Source of the DNA: Microbacterium candidum
Lineage (GTDB): Bacteria > Actinomycetota > Actinomycetes > Actinomycetales > Microbacteriaceae
Length of the DNA stretch: 64,000 nt
Direction of reading: 5' to 3'
Assembly (NCBI RefSeq): GCF_030315975.1
Contig: NZ_JASXSZ010000003.1
Location: 556,254-620,253 of the forward strand
Shown: positions 34,259-43,851 of the stretch, one piece after another
Numbering within the stretch: the stretch's first letter is position 1
Layout: each line of letters begins with the position of its first letter
Notes under the pieces: model-generated
What the model was told of the DNA's origin: nothing
Database searches by the model: none
The model's input: the letters and a program-made list of their open reading frames with translations, nothing else
Position numbers and translations under genes: made by a program

Positions 34259-34936
34259 ATGTCCAAGACCACGATCACCACGACGGACCGCAGCCCGGCG
34301 CCCGGCATCGAGAGCACGCCCGAGCAGGTGGCCGCACCGCAGCGGTTCGGCTGCATCATGGCGGATCCGCCCTGGATGATCCAGCAGACCGGGGCTCGCG
34401 GCGCCAGCGAGCACTACGACCTCATGACCCTCGACCAGATCAAGGGCATGGGCGACGCGATCAAGGCCCTCACAGAGGACGACGCCCACCTCTGGCTCTG
34501 GGTGACCAACGCCACGCTCCGCGACGGCTACGACGTCATGGAGGCCTGGGGCTTCACCCCGCGCTCCCCGCTGACCTGGGTCAAGCCGCGGTTCACGCTG
34601 GGGAACTACCTCCGGAACGCTACAGAGCACGTCCTGTTCGGGACCCGTGGCAAGGCGCCGGTGCAGTTCCGGTCACAGCCGACCTGGGCGTACTGGCCGC
34701 TGCTCGAGCACTCCGTGAAGCCGGATGAGATCTACAGCGTCGTCGACAGGGTGTCGGGACGGGACACCAAGAAGCTCGAGCTCTTCGCCCGCCGCCAGCC
34801 GCCGGTGCCGAACTGGTCGGTGTGGGGCAACGAGATCGAGAGCGACGTGTCGCTCGCGCGGTGGGGGTACCCCGTGCCCTCCGACTACTCCCGGCAGGAC
34901 GCTCCGACTCCGCTCGCCAACGAGAGCGAGGAGTGA
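34259..34936 (+). CDS. MT-A70 family DNA N6-adenine methyltransferase
   Basis: A 225-residue protein with the ADPPW catalytic motif near residue 36, HLWLWVTNATLRDGYDVMEA and WVKPRFTLGNYLRNATEHVL, all typical of MT-A70 enzymes. GAAGGAG precedes the ATG at 34259. Such orphan enzymes on mobile elements may protect the element from host restriction. Confidence 0.88.
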   Translation: MSKTTITTTDRSPAPGIESTPEQVAAPQRFGCIMADPPWMIQQTGARGASEHYDLMTLDQIKGMGDAIKALTEDDAHLWLWVTNATLRDGYDVMEAWGFTPRSPLTWVKPRFTLGNYLRNATEHVLFGTRGKAPVQFRSQPTWAYWPLLEHSVKPDEIYSVVDRVSGRDTKKLELFARRQPPVPNWSVWGNEIESDVSLARWGYPVPSDYSRQDAPTPLANESEE

Positions 34937-34939
34937 GCC

Positions 34940-35164
34940 GTGTTCTGGGACGACGGAAAGAAGAAGCCGAACGAGAAGAAGGAGGGGATCATGACCAGGC
35001 TCTTCCAGGCCTGCCTGCTGCTGCTCGGGTGCGTCATCGCGCTGGCCATCGCGGTGCACCTGCTGGCCCAGTTCTGGGGCTGGCTCGTTCTGCTCGTCGC
35101 CATCGCACTGCTCATCGGCGCGGGCGTCTGGGTCGCCCGCTGGTGGCGAGATCGGCGGTGGTGA
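34940..35164 (+). CDS. small membrane protein
   Basis: 74 residues with a Lys-rich N-terminus and two hydrophobic helices (LFQACLLLLGCVIALAIAVH, WLVLLVAIALLIGAGVWVA). GTG start with GAGGAG upstream; an ATG at 34991 with GGAGGGG is an equally good shorter start. Confidence 0.65.
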   Translation: MFWDDGKKKPNEKKEGIMTRLFQACLLLLGCVIALAIAVHLLAQFWGWLVLLVAIALLIGAGVWVARWWRDRRW

Positions 35165-35166
35165 GC

Positions 35167-35328
35167 ATGAGCACGATCACCTCTGTCGAGTCGTTGCGGA
35201 ATGAACAACACCCCTTGACAGACCGGGCCCATTCCCTCATAAACGGTCGTCCCCTCAACGACGGCTGCTCCGGAGCGGCGACCGGCGAGGCGTTCATCAA
35301 CAACCAGGAAGGAGGTGACCTCACATGA
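35167..35328 (+). CDS. 53-residue hypothetical protein
   Basis: Starts 2 nt after the preceding stop codon and overlaps the next ATG by 4 bp. Not recognised. A consensus-like promoter lies within it, so the frame may be less important than the regulatory sequence it contains. Confidence 0.45.
   Translation: MSTITSVESLRNEQHPLTDRAHSLINGRPLNDGCSGAATGEAFINNQEGGDLT
35215..35243 (+). promoter_or_regulatory. internal promoter of the transfer operon
   Basis: TTGACA (35215-35220), 17 nt, CATAAA (35238-35243). It would drive the small basic protein and the coupling ATPase. Confidence 0.5.
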
Positions 35329-35546
35329 CCAACAGAGCCAAGCGACGCAGCCACCCGAAGCGGAACCGCCGGGTGTGGGTGAACTCCGAGCTCAACCACG
35401 ACCTGCGTCCCGCACAGATCGCGACCATCATCACCAGGGCGGGCCTCGAACAGGCGCGTCGCGAAGCCCTCGCCCGAGCAGAGCACGAAGCCCGCTCGAG
35501 TCGTGAGGTCGCCGCCGTGACGACCACGGAGACGGATCATGCCTAA
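35325..35546 (+). CDS. small basic protein
   Basis: A 73-residue, strongly basic N-terminus (TNRAKRRSHPKRNRRVWVNS) followed by a helix. GGAAGGAGG lies before the ATG. It overlaps the coupling ATPase gene by 8 bp. It could be an accessory DNA-binding protein for transfer. Confidence 0.6.
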   Translation: MTNRAKRRSHPKRNRRVWVNSELNHDLRPAQIATIITRAGLEQARREALARAEHEARSSREVAAVTTTETDHA

Positions 35547-37701
35547 GCCGTTCGTCTTCACCCGCATCTACCTGTCGCGTCCCGTTGATGCAGATGCACT
35601 CGAACACCTGACGCATCGCCTCATGGCATCCGATGTACCGCGGCCTCTCGCGTTGGAGGTGCGTGGCCAGGACGACGGCATCCAATACGTCCTCGGGTGC
35701 GCACCGACCGCGGTGCACGAGTTGAAGCACCTGTTCGTGAGCTTCATCCCAGGCATCAGCTTCGGCCCCGCCGACCGCACGCCGGTCATCGCGGCGGGGA
35801 ACGTCGTCGCCCCGAGGAACGGGCTGCCACTCGCGCAGCCGACACCGGAGACGCTCGCTGGGAGCATCTACGCGGCGCTGGATCGCCGGAAGACCGGCGA
35901 GTCCATCGTCGTCCAAGTGATCCTCGGCCGGGCACACGCACCTACCTATGTATCGTCCGGCGTCGCTGACCCGCACCAATCCATGCCGCACCGCCTGTGG
36001 CGTGGGACACGGGCCGCGGGCAGTGACGTGCGGCGGAAGCTCGCCGACCACACCAGCAGCAGCCGCCTCGACGTGACACTCCGGCTTGGCGTCGCCGGAC
36101 CGGACGCAGAGCGCCGCCGTGCCCTCGTTTACTCACTGTTCGGAGCCGTGCAGCAGCTCCAAGCACCGGGGGTTACGCTGCACCTGAGCCGCGAGACCGC
36201 CGTCCGGGTGAATCTGGCTCAAGTGGGAAGGGCAGGACTGAGCCTCACGGCCCATGACCTTGCCGCTGTCGTTGGTTGGCCGGTCGGCACGCGTGACTAT
36301 CCCGGTGTCGATCCGTTGCACCCGAAGCGCCTGCCCGTGCCCACTGGCGTGACGTCGAAGGAAAGCCTATTCGCCGTCGGGACAGCTCCCGGCCCGGAGC
36401 GACTGGTCGGGCTGACGGCAGAAGCGCGTCTGAGCCATCTGTCCGTCATGGCGCCGACCGGCTCGGGCAAGTCGGAAGCTGTGCTCGCCCCGCTGCTGCT
36501 GTCGGACGTCGCGGCAGGACGCCCGGTCGTTCTCGTCGACCCGAAGGGCCAGCTGGTGGAGTTCCTGACGGACTGCCTCGGCCCCGAGGTCGCTGAGCGC
36601 CTCGAGATTTTCAACCCCGCCGACTTCGAAGGCACCGCCCGCTTCAACCCGCTCGATGCCCGTGGTCGTGATGCTTACGCCGTCGTCGATGGCTGCATGG
36701 CAGTGTTCAAGGCCGTCTTCAAGGAGGGTTGGGGACCTCGGACCGAAGACATCCTGCACTCAGCCTGCCTCAGCTTGGCCATCGATGGGCAGCGGCGGAA
36801 CAAGCCGCACACCCTGCTCGACATCCCGACACTCCTCACTGACGATGCCTTCCGCCGCTCCGCCGTCGGGTCGATCGCGGACGAGGTGGAGATCGCCCGG
36901 TTCTGGGCCCGCTACGACGGCATGAGTCCGGCGCAGCGGGAGCACGAGATCAGTGCCCCAATGAACAAGCTCAGACGCTATCTCATGCGAAAGGGCGTGA
37001 CCGCCGTCCTCGGCGACCCAGACCCCGCCTTCCGGCTCCGCGACATCTGGAAGACCGACAAGATAGTGCTCGTCGCGCTCAACGACGGCCTGTCCGGCGT
37101 GCAGACCAGCCAGCTCGTCGGCGGCTTCATCTGCGCCGAGGTCTTCATGGCCGCCCAGGAGCGCGCCGCGGAGAAGGACCCGAAGAAGACCCCGGGGTTC
37201 GTGTACGTCGACGAAGTGCGCAAGTTCCTGCACCTGCCACTCCCGATCGGTGAAGCGCTGGAAATCTGCCGCAGCTACGGCGTCGGCTGGGCCCTCTTCG
37301 GCCAGGGGTACTACCAACTCTCCGGCGACCTCGCCGACGCCGTCAGCGAGAACACCAAGAGCAAGATCACCTTCGCCGCCGGCCAGAAGGAAGCGCGGCT
37401 CATCGCGAAGCAGACCACCCAGTTCACAGCCGATGACGTCCTCCAGCTCCCCAAATACGAGATCTACGCCAGCCTGCTCACGGGTGGCGGCTCGAGCGGC
37501 TGGTTCTCGGCCCGCACGCTGCCACCACCCAGCAGGCTCGGCCACGGCGCGGCACTGCTCCATGCATCGCGCCAACGGCACCAGCCGCCGCCCAAACTCT
37601 CGCCCTCGTCGTCTCCGATGCCTGAGCCCTCGCAATCCCAGGCATCCGACGAAGCGGCGACGAAAACGAGCGCCCCACATGTGAAGCGGAGACGAACATG
37701 A
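35539..37701 (+). CDS. TraG/VirD4-like DNA transfer ATPase
   Basis: A 720-residue ATPase. Walker A APTGSGKS near residue 305, VVLVDPKGQLVEFL near 330, Walker B FVYVDEV near 555 and the later FGQGYYQL match the type IV coupling protein/HerA-like family. The first 280 residues have no transmembrane helices, as in TraG-like proteins of actinobacterial integrative elements. The C-terminus is Pro/Ser-rich. It is the main transfer gene of the island. Confidence 0.85.
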   Translation: MPKPFVFTRIYLSRPVDADALEHLTHRLMASDVPRPLALEVRGQDDGIQYVLGCAPTAVHELKHLFVSFIPGISFGPADRTPVIAAGNVVAPRNGLPLAQPTPETLAGSIYAALDRRKTGESIVVQVILGRAHAPTYVSSGVADPHQSMPHRLWRGTRAAGSDVRRKLADHTSSSRLDVTLRLGVAGPDAERRRALVYSLFGAVQQLQAPGVTLHLSRETAVRVNLAQVGRAGLSLTAHDLAAVVGWPVGTRDYPGVDPLHPKRLPVPTGVTSKESLFAVGTAPGPERLVGLTAEARLSHLSVMAPTGSGKSEAVLAPLLLSDVAAGRPVVLVDPKGQLVEFLTDCLGPEVAERLEIFNPADFEGTARFNPLDARGRDAYAVVDGCMAVFKAVFKEGWGPRTEDILHSACLSLAIDGQRRNKPHTLLDIPTLLTDDAFRRSAVGSIADEVEIARFWARYDGMSPAQREHEISAPMNKLRRYLMRKGVTAVLGDPDPAFRLRDIWKTDKIVLVALNDGLSGVQTSQLVGGFICAEVFMAAQERAAEKDPKKTPGFVYVDEVRKFLHLPLPIGEALEICRSYGVGWALFGQGYYQLSGDLADAVSENTKSKITFAAGQKEARLIAKQTTQFTADDVLQLPKYEIYASLLTGGGSSGWFSARTLPPPSRLGHGAALLHASRQRHQPPPKLSPSSSPMPEPSQSQASDEAATKTSAPHVKRRRT

Positions 37702-37880
37702 AGGCCTTTAGGGAGCGATTTCGTAAAGCAGACGGTGTACGAGTCGATGCGCCACTCGCAGCACTGACTCCCACCGTTCAGCCCCACAGTTTCAGCCCCT
37801 CCCAGCCCTTCTGGGATGGAACTCCCGCTCCAATGAGCGGGTCACGGCCCGAGGCCTGGGGCTGGGGAGGTGCGACGTGA
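37698..37880 (+). CDS. 60-residue linker ORF
   Basis: Pro/Trp-rich small protein whose start and stop each overlap a neighbour by 4 bp (ATGA and GTGA), which supports it as a real coupled gene. Function unknown. Confidence 0.55.
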   Translation: MKAFRERFRKADGVRVDAPLAALTPTVQPHSFSPSQPFWDGTPAPMSGSRPEAWGWGGAT

Positions 37881-38731
37881 CCGACCGCTGGACGCCATAC
37901 AAGATCGAGCAACTCGAAGCCCACCTCACAGCCCGCGACTCCGAGATCCTTCAGAGCCTCGAGCAGTTCCGCGCGCTCTCGACACGACTGATCCAGCGGC
38001 TGCACTTTCCGGTCGGCGAGCACGGACTGCATCGGACCGAGCGAACCGCCACCAGGCTCTGCAACCGTGTCCTGCTCCGCCTCGAAGCCGACGGCTTCAT
38101 CGCCCGCATAGAAGGCCGCGCGGTCGGCGGCGCCACTCGAGGCTCGGCGGGTACCACCTGGCACCTCGCCGCCACCGGCGAACGACTCCTACGCGCCCGC
38201 CGAGGCGACCCCAGCAGGCGACGCTACGTCACCCCCTCCCGATCGTTCCTCGCCCACACGCTCGCCGTCGCAGGCTTCGCCGCCACCGCCAGGGAGCACG
38301 AGGCGGCTGGCACGTTCGACATCCTCGAGCTTCACCCCGAGCCGATGTGCTGGCGCACGTTCCAGACCGCACTCGGCCAGGCGACGCTCAAGCCCGACCT
38401 GGCGATCGTCATCGCGAACCCGGACGTCGAGGCCCACGTCTTCGTCGAGATCGACCGCGGTACGGAGCATCTGCCCGCGGTGATCAAGAAGAGCCGCGCT
38501 TACCAGCAGTACCGGCAGACCGGAATCGAACAGCACCGGAGCGGTGTGTTCCCCGCCGTGCTCTGGGTCGTGCCCGACGCGGACCGCGCCCGGAGGCTCC
38601 GCAACGCCATCCGGCGCGAGCAGGATCTCGACGCCGACCTGTTCACCATCACGGAAACCAGCAGCGCGATGACCGCGCTCGCAGGCTTCCTCACACCATC
38701 AACGCCTACCCGAAAGGAGGTTTCACCATGA
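37877..38731 (+). CDS. replication-relaxation family protein
   Basis: A 284-residue protein. The N-terminus is a winged helix (IEQLEAHLTARDSEILQSLE...RLIQRLHF). The C-terminal half has a PD-(D/E)xK-like core: LKPDLAIVI ... HVFVEIDRGTEHLPAVIKKS...YQQY. This matches the Replic_Relax family of mobile elements, thought to nick or initiate at the element origin. Overlaps both neighbours by 4 bp. Confidence 0.82.
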   Translation: MTDRWTPYKIEQLEAHLTARDSEILQSLEQFRALSTRLIQRLHFPVGEHGLHRTERTATRLCNRVLLRLEADGFIARIEGRAVGGATRGSAGTTWHLAATGERLLRARRGDPSRRRYVTPSRSFLAHTLAVAGFAATAREHEAAGTFDILELHPEPMCWRTFQTALGQATLKPDLAIVIANPDVEAHVFVEIDRGTEHLPAVIKKSRAYQQYRQTGIEQHRSGVFPAVLWVVPDADRARRLRNAIRREQDLDADLFTITETSSAMTALAGFLTPSTPTRKEVSP

Positions 38732-39042
38732 CCACAACACCATCAACACTCGACTTCGACCAGACGCTCCCAGCGTCCATCGATCAGGCTGACACCGCGC
38801 TTGCGATCCTCGACGACTGGAGCGACGGGAACACCGATGTCGCCGACGAGGGCATCGCCCGGCTCCTCGCCGCGACCATGCACGACGGCCCCGGCACCGC
38901 CCTCGAGCATTTCGCTGCTACCGGAGAGCTCGACGCCGAGGCCGCGCTCGCCGAGCTCAACGAGGTCACCGTACCTCTGGAGCGCGAAGGGTGGGTCGAC
39001 GCACTCGGCAAGTACATCGTCACCCGAGGAGGCCGATCATGA
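38728..39042 (+). CDS. small acidic hypothetical protein
   Basis: A 104-residue acidic protein with AAAGGAGG before the ATG. It overlaps the genes on both sides by 4 bp. Not recognised. Confidence 0.65.
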   Translation: MTTTPSTLDFDQTLPASIDQADTALAILDDWSDGNTDVADEGIARLLAATMHDGPGTALEHFAATGELDAEAALAELNEVTVPLEREGWVDALGKYIVTRGGRS

Positions 39043-39863
39043 GCGAGTTCGAACCGAACCATTCGGCCGAAACGCGACCAGCACCTGAGCGCGCATCGCC
39101 AGACTGGCGGCGCTTCGAGGTCGCGCGGGACCGATGGTTGACTCGCATCGCGGATGGCATCGCCGAAGCGATGGCCACGCATGCCGAGATCGACCTCATG
39201 ACCGCCCGATGCATCGCACACGTCGTCGGCCGTGCCTACGGGCGTGAGTCCGCCCTCGCAGACTTCGGACGCACCGGTGAAGGGTCGTACCTGGCGCTTC
39301 GCGACGAATACCTCGACATCTACAGCGACGCCCGCGCGGATGCCATCACCAAGGAGTGGATCGACTGGCTCGGCACCTTCCTGGTACAGCGAGAGAAGCT
39401 GGGCAGCGGGCGCCAATTCATGAACGAGCACCTGCCGCCCAAGCTCGAACGACTCCTCGTCGCAACTGGCGTCGAGGTAGGCGACTGGTACTTCACCGTC
39501 CACGTCCCCGCATCGCTCGACGGCACGCAGATCGAAGGGCTCCAGGAAGAGCTCACGAATCTTCGGCTCGACGAAGACGAAGCACTTCAGGCGTATCTGT
39601 CTCTCCCGGACGTTGACGCCAACACCGACATGCTCATGGAGTCGTTCCACGAGAACTTCGTCGCCACCTTCACCAGCTCCGAAGACGCCGTGCATGGTCT
39701 CTGCGAGATCGACGAGTGGGAGAAGGAAGTCAACGAGTTCGCTGCCGAGCGCGGACTGTTCATCGACCAGTACTCCGTCGACTACGAAGCACTCCACGAT
39801 CGTCTGCGCGATGGTTACGACCTTGTCGAGTGGAAGGACCACGTCCATGTCTTCTACAAGTAG
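39039..39863 (+). CDS. acidic ArdA-like antirestriction candidate
   Basis: A 274-residue, strongly acidic protein. The C-terminal ~100 residues (ALQAYLSLPD, FHENFVATFTSSEDAVHGL, FIDQYSVDYEALHDRLRDGY, HVHVFYK) follow the ArdA pattern of a DNA-mimic inhibitor of type I restriction, although the protein is longer than typical ArdA (~165). Its place in the transfer operon of an element that carries its own type I system fits such a role. Not proven. Confidence 0.55.
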   Translation: MSEFEPNHSAETRPAPERASPDWRRFEVARDRWLTRIADGIAEAMATHAEIDLMTARCIAHVVGRAYGRESALADFGRTGEGSYLALRDEYLDIYSDARADAITKEWIDWLGTFLVQREKLGSGRQFMNEHLPPKLERLLVATGVEVGDWYFTVHVPASLDGTQIEGLQEELTNLRLDEDEALQAYLSLPDVDANTDMLMESFHENFVATFTSSEDAVHGLCEIDEWEKEVNEFAAERGLFIDQYSVDYEALHDRLRDGYDLVEWKDHVHVFYK

Positions 39864-40167
39864 CGCTGAATTCCGCCCCTCGGGCAATCACCGAGCTCCA
39901 CGGAAACGACCGCGGACACTGACCAACCGTCGGATCTCCATCGCCCCCGACCGACGAGCAGAGATCGATCTGCATTACCTCGGCAGTGCGCTGCTTCGCC
40001 TCGCTCAGGAGGACTACGACGCCGCGCGCCCCGGCCCGGCAACTCGACAGGCGCGGCCGGAAGGCGCCCACGTCCGCCCACACAAGCCCGCCTCGCGCCC
40101 CGAAACCGAGGGGCCGCCGCCCAGTCCCACCGCGCCCCACGGCGGCCCGCACGGGGCGGGTGCCTAA
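39847..40167 (+). CDS. basic, Pro-rich hypothetical protein
   Basis: A 106-residue frame overlapping the preceding gene's 3' end by 17 bp. The N-terminus is basic (RAPRKRPRTLTNRRISIAPD) with a helix LHYLGSALLRLAQEDYDAAR, then a disordered tail. No strong ribosome site is seen. Confidence 0.45.
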   Translation: MSSTSSAEFRPSGNHRAPRKRPRTLTNRRISIAPDRRAEIDLHYLGSALLRLAQEDYDAARPGPATRQARPEGAHVRPHKPASRPETEGPPPSPTAPHGGPHGAGA

Positions 40168-40212
40168 GCCCAGCACGACGACGAAGACCGCTCAAGAAGT
40201 ACGGAGGATGCC

Positions 40213-42438
40213 ATGCAGGACGATGACAACCGAGGCGATTTCTACAACAGTGGCCCACCCCCGGGCGGAGGGCGCGAAAGTGCCCGGAACGCCAACGAAG
40301 GACTGGACTTCGGGCCCGAAGAGAGGGTTAATCCGGAGGACCTAACCGGAGGGACCATGCCAATGCGCCAACAAAGCCCCCATACCGCGGAGCTGAACGC
40401 TCCCGCGAATTCGCTCGATGGCCTCGAGCATCTCTTCGAGTCGCCAACGACGCGCGCCAGCGAAGACACGCAGGTGGCCGTCGCGCAGGCTGTCGTCTAC
40501 CTGCGCGTCTCGACGCCGCGCCAACTGCACACCGCCGCTGACATCGACGAGGACGGTAACAGCATCGCCACGCAGCGCGTCGAAACGTTGCGGAAGGTTC
40601 GAGAGCTCGGCGTGACGGTCGGACGAGAGTTCGTCGAACCCGGACAGTCGGCCCAGACCATCTCGAAGCGCACCGAATTCAAGAAGCTCCTGCGCTACGT
40701 CGACGACCACCCCGAGGTGAAGTACGTCGTGATCTACATGCGATCGCGCGTCTTCCGCAACTTCACGGACGCCGCCATCACGAAGCGTCAGCTCCTTGAG
40801 AAGGGCGTCCGCCTGATCTCAGCGAAAGAGGAGTTCGGCGAGGGATACATGGCAGACGCCATGGAGGCAATCACCGACATCATGAACGAAGTCCAAGTCC
40901 GGATGAACGGCGAGGACGTCAAGGTAAAGATGGCGCACAAGGTGGAGCAGGGTGGCTCAGTTGGACGAGCCAAGCTCGGCTACCTCAACGTCCGCAAGGA
41001 CTACGGCGGCCGCCTGGTGAACACGATCGACGTCGACCCACAGCGAGCACCGCTGGTTACCTGGGCGTTCGAACAGTACGCAACCGGGCGATACTCGATC
41101 GCACGACTCCAGCGCCTCCTCGAAGCACAGGGCCTGATGACCCGGCCGTCGCCGAGCAACGCTGCGAAGACCGTCAGCACCAGCCGGCTCGCGATCATGC
41201 TGCGCGATCCGTATTACACCGGAGTCATCCGGTACAAGGGCCAGCTGTATGTCGGACGACACGAGGCGCTCGTCTCGAAGGAGACGTTCCTGAAAGTGCA
41301 GAGCGTGCTCGACATGCGCAAGCGCGATGGAACCCGGGACATCGTCCACTTCCACTATCTGAAGGGGCTGCTCTTCTGTGGTGAGTGCCGTGATGCTGGC
41401 CGCACCAGCCGCCTGCTGTACAGCAAGAACACCGGGCGTGGCGGCACCTACGAGTACCTCATCTGTGCCGCGCATCAGCGCTGGCTGTGCTCGATGCCCA
41501 ACATCCGCATAGACCAGATGGAATCGGAGATCGTCTCCGTGGTCGCGGACGAGCGGCTGGCCCCCGACATCCTCAACGGCATGCGAGAAGCGGTCGCCGC
41601 CTCGGTAGCAAACATCCTCGCCCAGGATCGGGACGTGAAGGCTCAGCTCAAGAAGCAACTCAACAAGCTCGAAGCTCAAGAAGAGCGCCTCATCGAGCTG
41701 GCCGCAACCGGGTCGCTCCCGATGAGCAAGATCCGTGAGCGCATCGAAAAGACCGCCATCGAGCGGGCAGCAGTCGAGGAGAAGCTCGAGTTCACCACCG
41801 ACCGTCTCAAGCAAGGTGCCGACGGCGCGCTGGCTTACCTGGAGCTACTGGACGACCCCGGAACGCTCTACCAGCAGGCATCGGACACAGTGCGGCGCGA
41901 GCTTCTGAGCGCCTACTTCGAGTGTCTCGTCGTCTACGTCACGGAAGACGGGCTCAGGATCAAGTCAGAGCGTCACATGGCGAACAGGGCACTCCGTGAG
42001 GTTCAGGGCCGAATGGAACTGGCTCGTCGCGAGCAGCTGCCAGATACAACAAAAACTCCCCGCACGAGTGCGGGGAGTTTGGTTTCAATCAATCCCAAGG
42101 TCAGTTCATTTGACCAGGGTTTGAGTAACTACGATGTGGCTGGGGTACCTGGACTCGAACCAAGAACAACTGAACCAGAATCAGCCGTGTTGCCAATTAC
42201 ACCATACCCCAAGGTATTTCCACCGAAGTGGTGCCGAGGATCGAGTCTACCGGATGCCGGGCGGGCGGCCAAACCAGGCCACCCGCCCGGGCGCGTCATC
42301 CGATGCGCTGCACGAGCGCGCCGAGACGGCGCACGGTCTCGGCCTTGCCGAGAAGCTCCATCGATTCGAAGAGCGGCGGCGACACGCGGCGGCCGCTCAG
42401 CGCGACCCGCAGCGGGCCGTACGCCACACGCGGCTTGA
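40213..42438 (+). CDS. large serine integrase whose frame runs through the attachment site into the antisense of tRNA-Gln
   Basis: The integrase proper covers about 640 residues. AVVYLRVS carries the catalytic serine (residue 100 from this start; 52 from an alternative ATG at 40357, which also has GGAGG). A recombinase domain ([15 protein letters not shown]... [10 protein letters not shown]), a zinc ribbon (LLFCGEC...YLICAAH...LCSMP) and a long coiled coil (residues ~470-540) follow. There is no stop before a terminator hairpin (42053) or before the repeat at 42117; the open frame then continues antisense through tRNA-Gln to 42438. That tail is chromosomal and would not exist in the excised element. 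Confidence 0.88.
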   Translation: MQDDDNRGDFYNSGPPPGGGRESARNANEGLDFGPEERVNPEDLTGGTMPMRQQSPHTAELNAPANSLDGLEHLFESPTTRASEDTQVAVAQAVVYLRVSTPRQLHTAADIDEDGNSIATQRVETLRKVRELGVTVGREFVEPGQSAQTISKRTEFKKLLRYVDDHPEVKYVVIYMRSRVFRNFTDAAITKRQLLEKGVRLISAKEEFGEGYMADAMEAITDIMNEVQVRMNGEDVKVKMAHKVEQGGSVGRAKLGYLNVRKDYGGRLVNTIDVDPQRAPLVTWAFEQYATGRYSIARLQRLLEAQGLMTRPSPSNAAKTVSTSRLAIMLRDPYYTGVIRYKGQLYVGRHEALVSKETFLKVQSVLDMRKRDGTRDIVHFHYLKGLLFCGECRDAGRTSRLLYSKNTGRGGTYEYLICAAHQRWLCSMPNIRIDQMESEIVSVVADERLAPDILNGMREAVAASVANILAQDRDVKAQLKKQLNKLEAQEERLIELAATGSLPMSKIRERIEKTAIERAAVEEKLEFTTDRLKQGADGALAYLELLDDPGTLYQQASDTVRRELLSAYFECLVVYVTEDGLRIKSERHMANRALREVQGRMELARREQLPDTTKTPRTSAGSLVSINPKVSSFDQGLSNYDVAGVPGLEPRTTEPESAVLPITPYPKVFPPKWCRGSSLPDAGRAAKPGHPPGRVIRCAARARRDGARSRPCREAPSIRRAAATRGGRSARPAAGRTPHAA
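42053..42080. terminator. bidirectional terminator-like hairpin inside the integrase frame
   Basis: AAACTCCCCGCA (42053-42064), CGAG loop, TGCGGGGAGTTT (42069-42080), flanked by A-tract and TTTGGTTT. The integrase frame stays open through it. Confidence 0.7.
42117..42127 (+). other. proposed right attachment core (attR)
   Basis: GGGTTTGAGTA, 10 bp from the 3' end of tRNA-Gln, direct repeat of 7635-7645. Confidence 0.5.
42137..42211 (-). tRNA. tRNA-Gln (CTG)
   Basis: Cloverleaf on the minus strand: acceptor TGGGGTA/TACCCCA, anticodon stem GCTGA/TCAGT with loop TTCTGGT (anticodon CTG), T-arm CTTGG-TTCGAGT-CCAGG, encoded CCA. It is intact, so the island lies next to it without disrupting it. 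Confidence 0.93.
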
Positions 42439-43834
42439 GGCCCAGACCGCCCTCCTCGACCGGAGACACGAGCGCCCCCGCGAGGGCGTCCTGGATCGCC
42501 GCGGTCGCGAACTCCGCGTCCGGCACGACCTGCAGCGCGCCGACGGACGCCACGAGCACCTCGCCCGCGTTCGCCGGCAGGGAGGAAAGCGCATCCCCTT
42601 CGTACGCGACCACGTCGGCGAACAGGAAGCCGAGCAGGCCCGGCGCGTCGCCGAGCAGCTGGAGGCGCTCCTGGATGAGGGGCGCGGCGCGGAACGCCAG
42701 GACGAGCTGGTCGTGCGTCGGCTCGGCCTTCTCGGCGCCGAAGACGTCCGCCTCGACGAGGTACGGCAGCATCCGCTCGGCGAAGTCCTTCTCGGACAGC
42801 ATCCGGATGTGGTCGCCGTTGATCGACTCCGCCTTCTTCTGGTCGAAGCGAGCCGGGTTCGGGTTCACGTTCACGATGTCGAACGCGGCGACGAGCTCGT
42901 CGCGCGAGAACACGTCGCGATCGGGGGCGAGGGACCAGCCGAGCAGCGACAGGTAGTTCAGCAGCCCCTCGTGGATGAACCCGCTCTCGCGCAGGAGGAA
43001 CAGGTCGGCCTTCGGGTCGCGCTTCGAGAGCTTCTTCGTGCCGGTCTCGCCGAGAACCAGCGGCATGTGCGCGAAGCGCGGGACGAACGTCGTGACCCCC
43101 GCATCCACGAGCGCGCCGTACAGCGCGAGCTGGCGCGCGGTCGACGGCATGAGGTCCTCGCCGCGGATGACGTGCGTGATGCCCATCAGCGCGTCGTCGA
43201 CCGGGTTCGTGAACGGATAGAGCGCCACTCCCCCGGCGCGCACGAGTACGAAGTCCGGGAACGAACCGGCGGGGAACGTCACCTCCCCGCGGATGAGGTC
43301 GACGTACGTGATGTCCTCGTCGGGCACGCGCAGGCGCCACGCGGGCTCGCGGCCCTCCGCGCGGAACGCGGCCCTCTGCTCGTCGGTCAGATCCCGGTCG
43401 AAGTTGTCATAGCCGAGCTGCTTGGCGCGGCCGTTCGCCTCGTTGCGCGCGTCGATCTCCTCCGCGGTCGAGTACGACTCGTAGACGGCGCCCGAGGCGA
43501 CGAGCTTGTCGAGCACCTCGCGGTAGATGTCGTGGCGCTGCGACTGACGGTACGGGCCGTGCGGCCCGCCCTTCTCGACGCCCTCGTCCCAGTCGATCTC
43601 GAGCCAGGTCAGGGCGTCGACGAGCTGCCGGTAGCTCTCTTCGCTGTCGCGCGCGGCATCCGTGTCCTCGACGCGGAAGATCATCTTCCCGCCGGTGTGC
43701 CGGGCGTACGCCCAGTTGAACAGGGCCGTGCGGACCATGCCGACGTGCGGCAGGCCGGTGGGCGACGGGCAGAACCGCACGCGCACATCGGCGCCGGTCG
43801 CGGTCGTGGTACGGGGATCGGGTGCAGAAGCCAT
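42296..43834 (-). CDS. gltX: glutamyl-tRNA synthetase
   Basis: A 512-residue class I synthetase: [20 protein letters not shown] (HIGH region, residues 15-35), FRVEDTD, and KLSKRD (KMSKS loop) near residue 258. It charges tRNA-Glu and, in bacteria without GlnRS, tRNA-Gln for later amidation, which fits the adjacent tRNA-Gln. The start was chosen at 43834; an in-frame ATG at 43843 is possible. Confidence 0.95.
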   Translation of the reverse strand: MASAPDPRTTTATGADVRVRFCPSPTGLPHVGMVRTALFNWAYARHTGGKMIFRVEDTDAARDSEESYRQLVDALTWLEIDWDEGVEKGGPHGPYRQSQRHDIYREVLDKLVASGAVYESYSTAEEIDARNEANGRAKQLGYDNFDRDLTDEQRAAFRAEGREPAWRLRVPDEDITYVDLIRGEVTFPAGSFPDFVLVRAGGVALYPFTNPVDDALMGITHVIRGEDLMPSTARQLALYGALVDAGVTTFVPRFAHMPLVLGETGTKKLSKRDPKADLFLLRESGFIHEGLLNYLSLLGWSLAPDRDVFSRDELVAAFDIVNVNPNPARFDQKKAESINGDHIRMLSEKDFAERMLPYLVEADVFGAEKAEPTHDQLVLAFRAAPLIQERLQLLGDAPGLLGFLFADVVAYEGDALSSLPANAGEVLVASVGALQVVPDAEFATAAIQDALAGALVSPVEEGGLGLKPRVAYGPLRVALSGRRVSPPLFESMELLGKAETVRRLGALVQRIG

Positions 43835-43851
43835 CCCGACCATTTTGCCAG

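Larger units (their letters stand above)
7635..42127. mobile_element. integrated island next to tRNA-Gln, serine-integrase type
   Basis: The boundaries are inferred from the 11-bp direct repeat GGGTTTGAGTA (7635-7645 and 42117-42127). A large serine integrase points at the right end, 10 bp from a tRNA-Gln gene, and gene content between the repeats is accessory. Cargo on the left comprises restriction, abortive-infection-like and other defence-like genes, an EF-Tu/hydrolase fusion and two prepilin-like genes. The right third is a transfer/mobilisation operon. No complete type IV secretion system was seen. The flanks are ordinary chromosomal genes. Confidence 0.7.

Noticed and set aside
31007..40212. 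A full conjugative type IV secretion system
   Set aside because: Only a coupling ATPase, a replication-relaxation protein and accessory genes were found; VirB4, VirB6 or VirB8-like genes are absent.
40357..42111. Integrase as an ordinary resolvase/invertase of a transposon
   Set aside because: The length, zinc ribbon, long coiled coil and position beside the tRNA fit a large serine integrase of an island.
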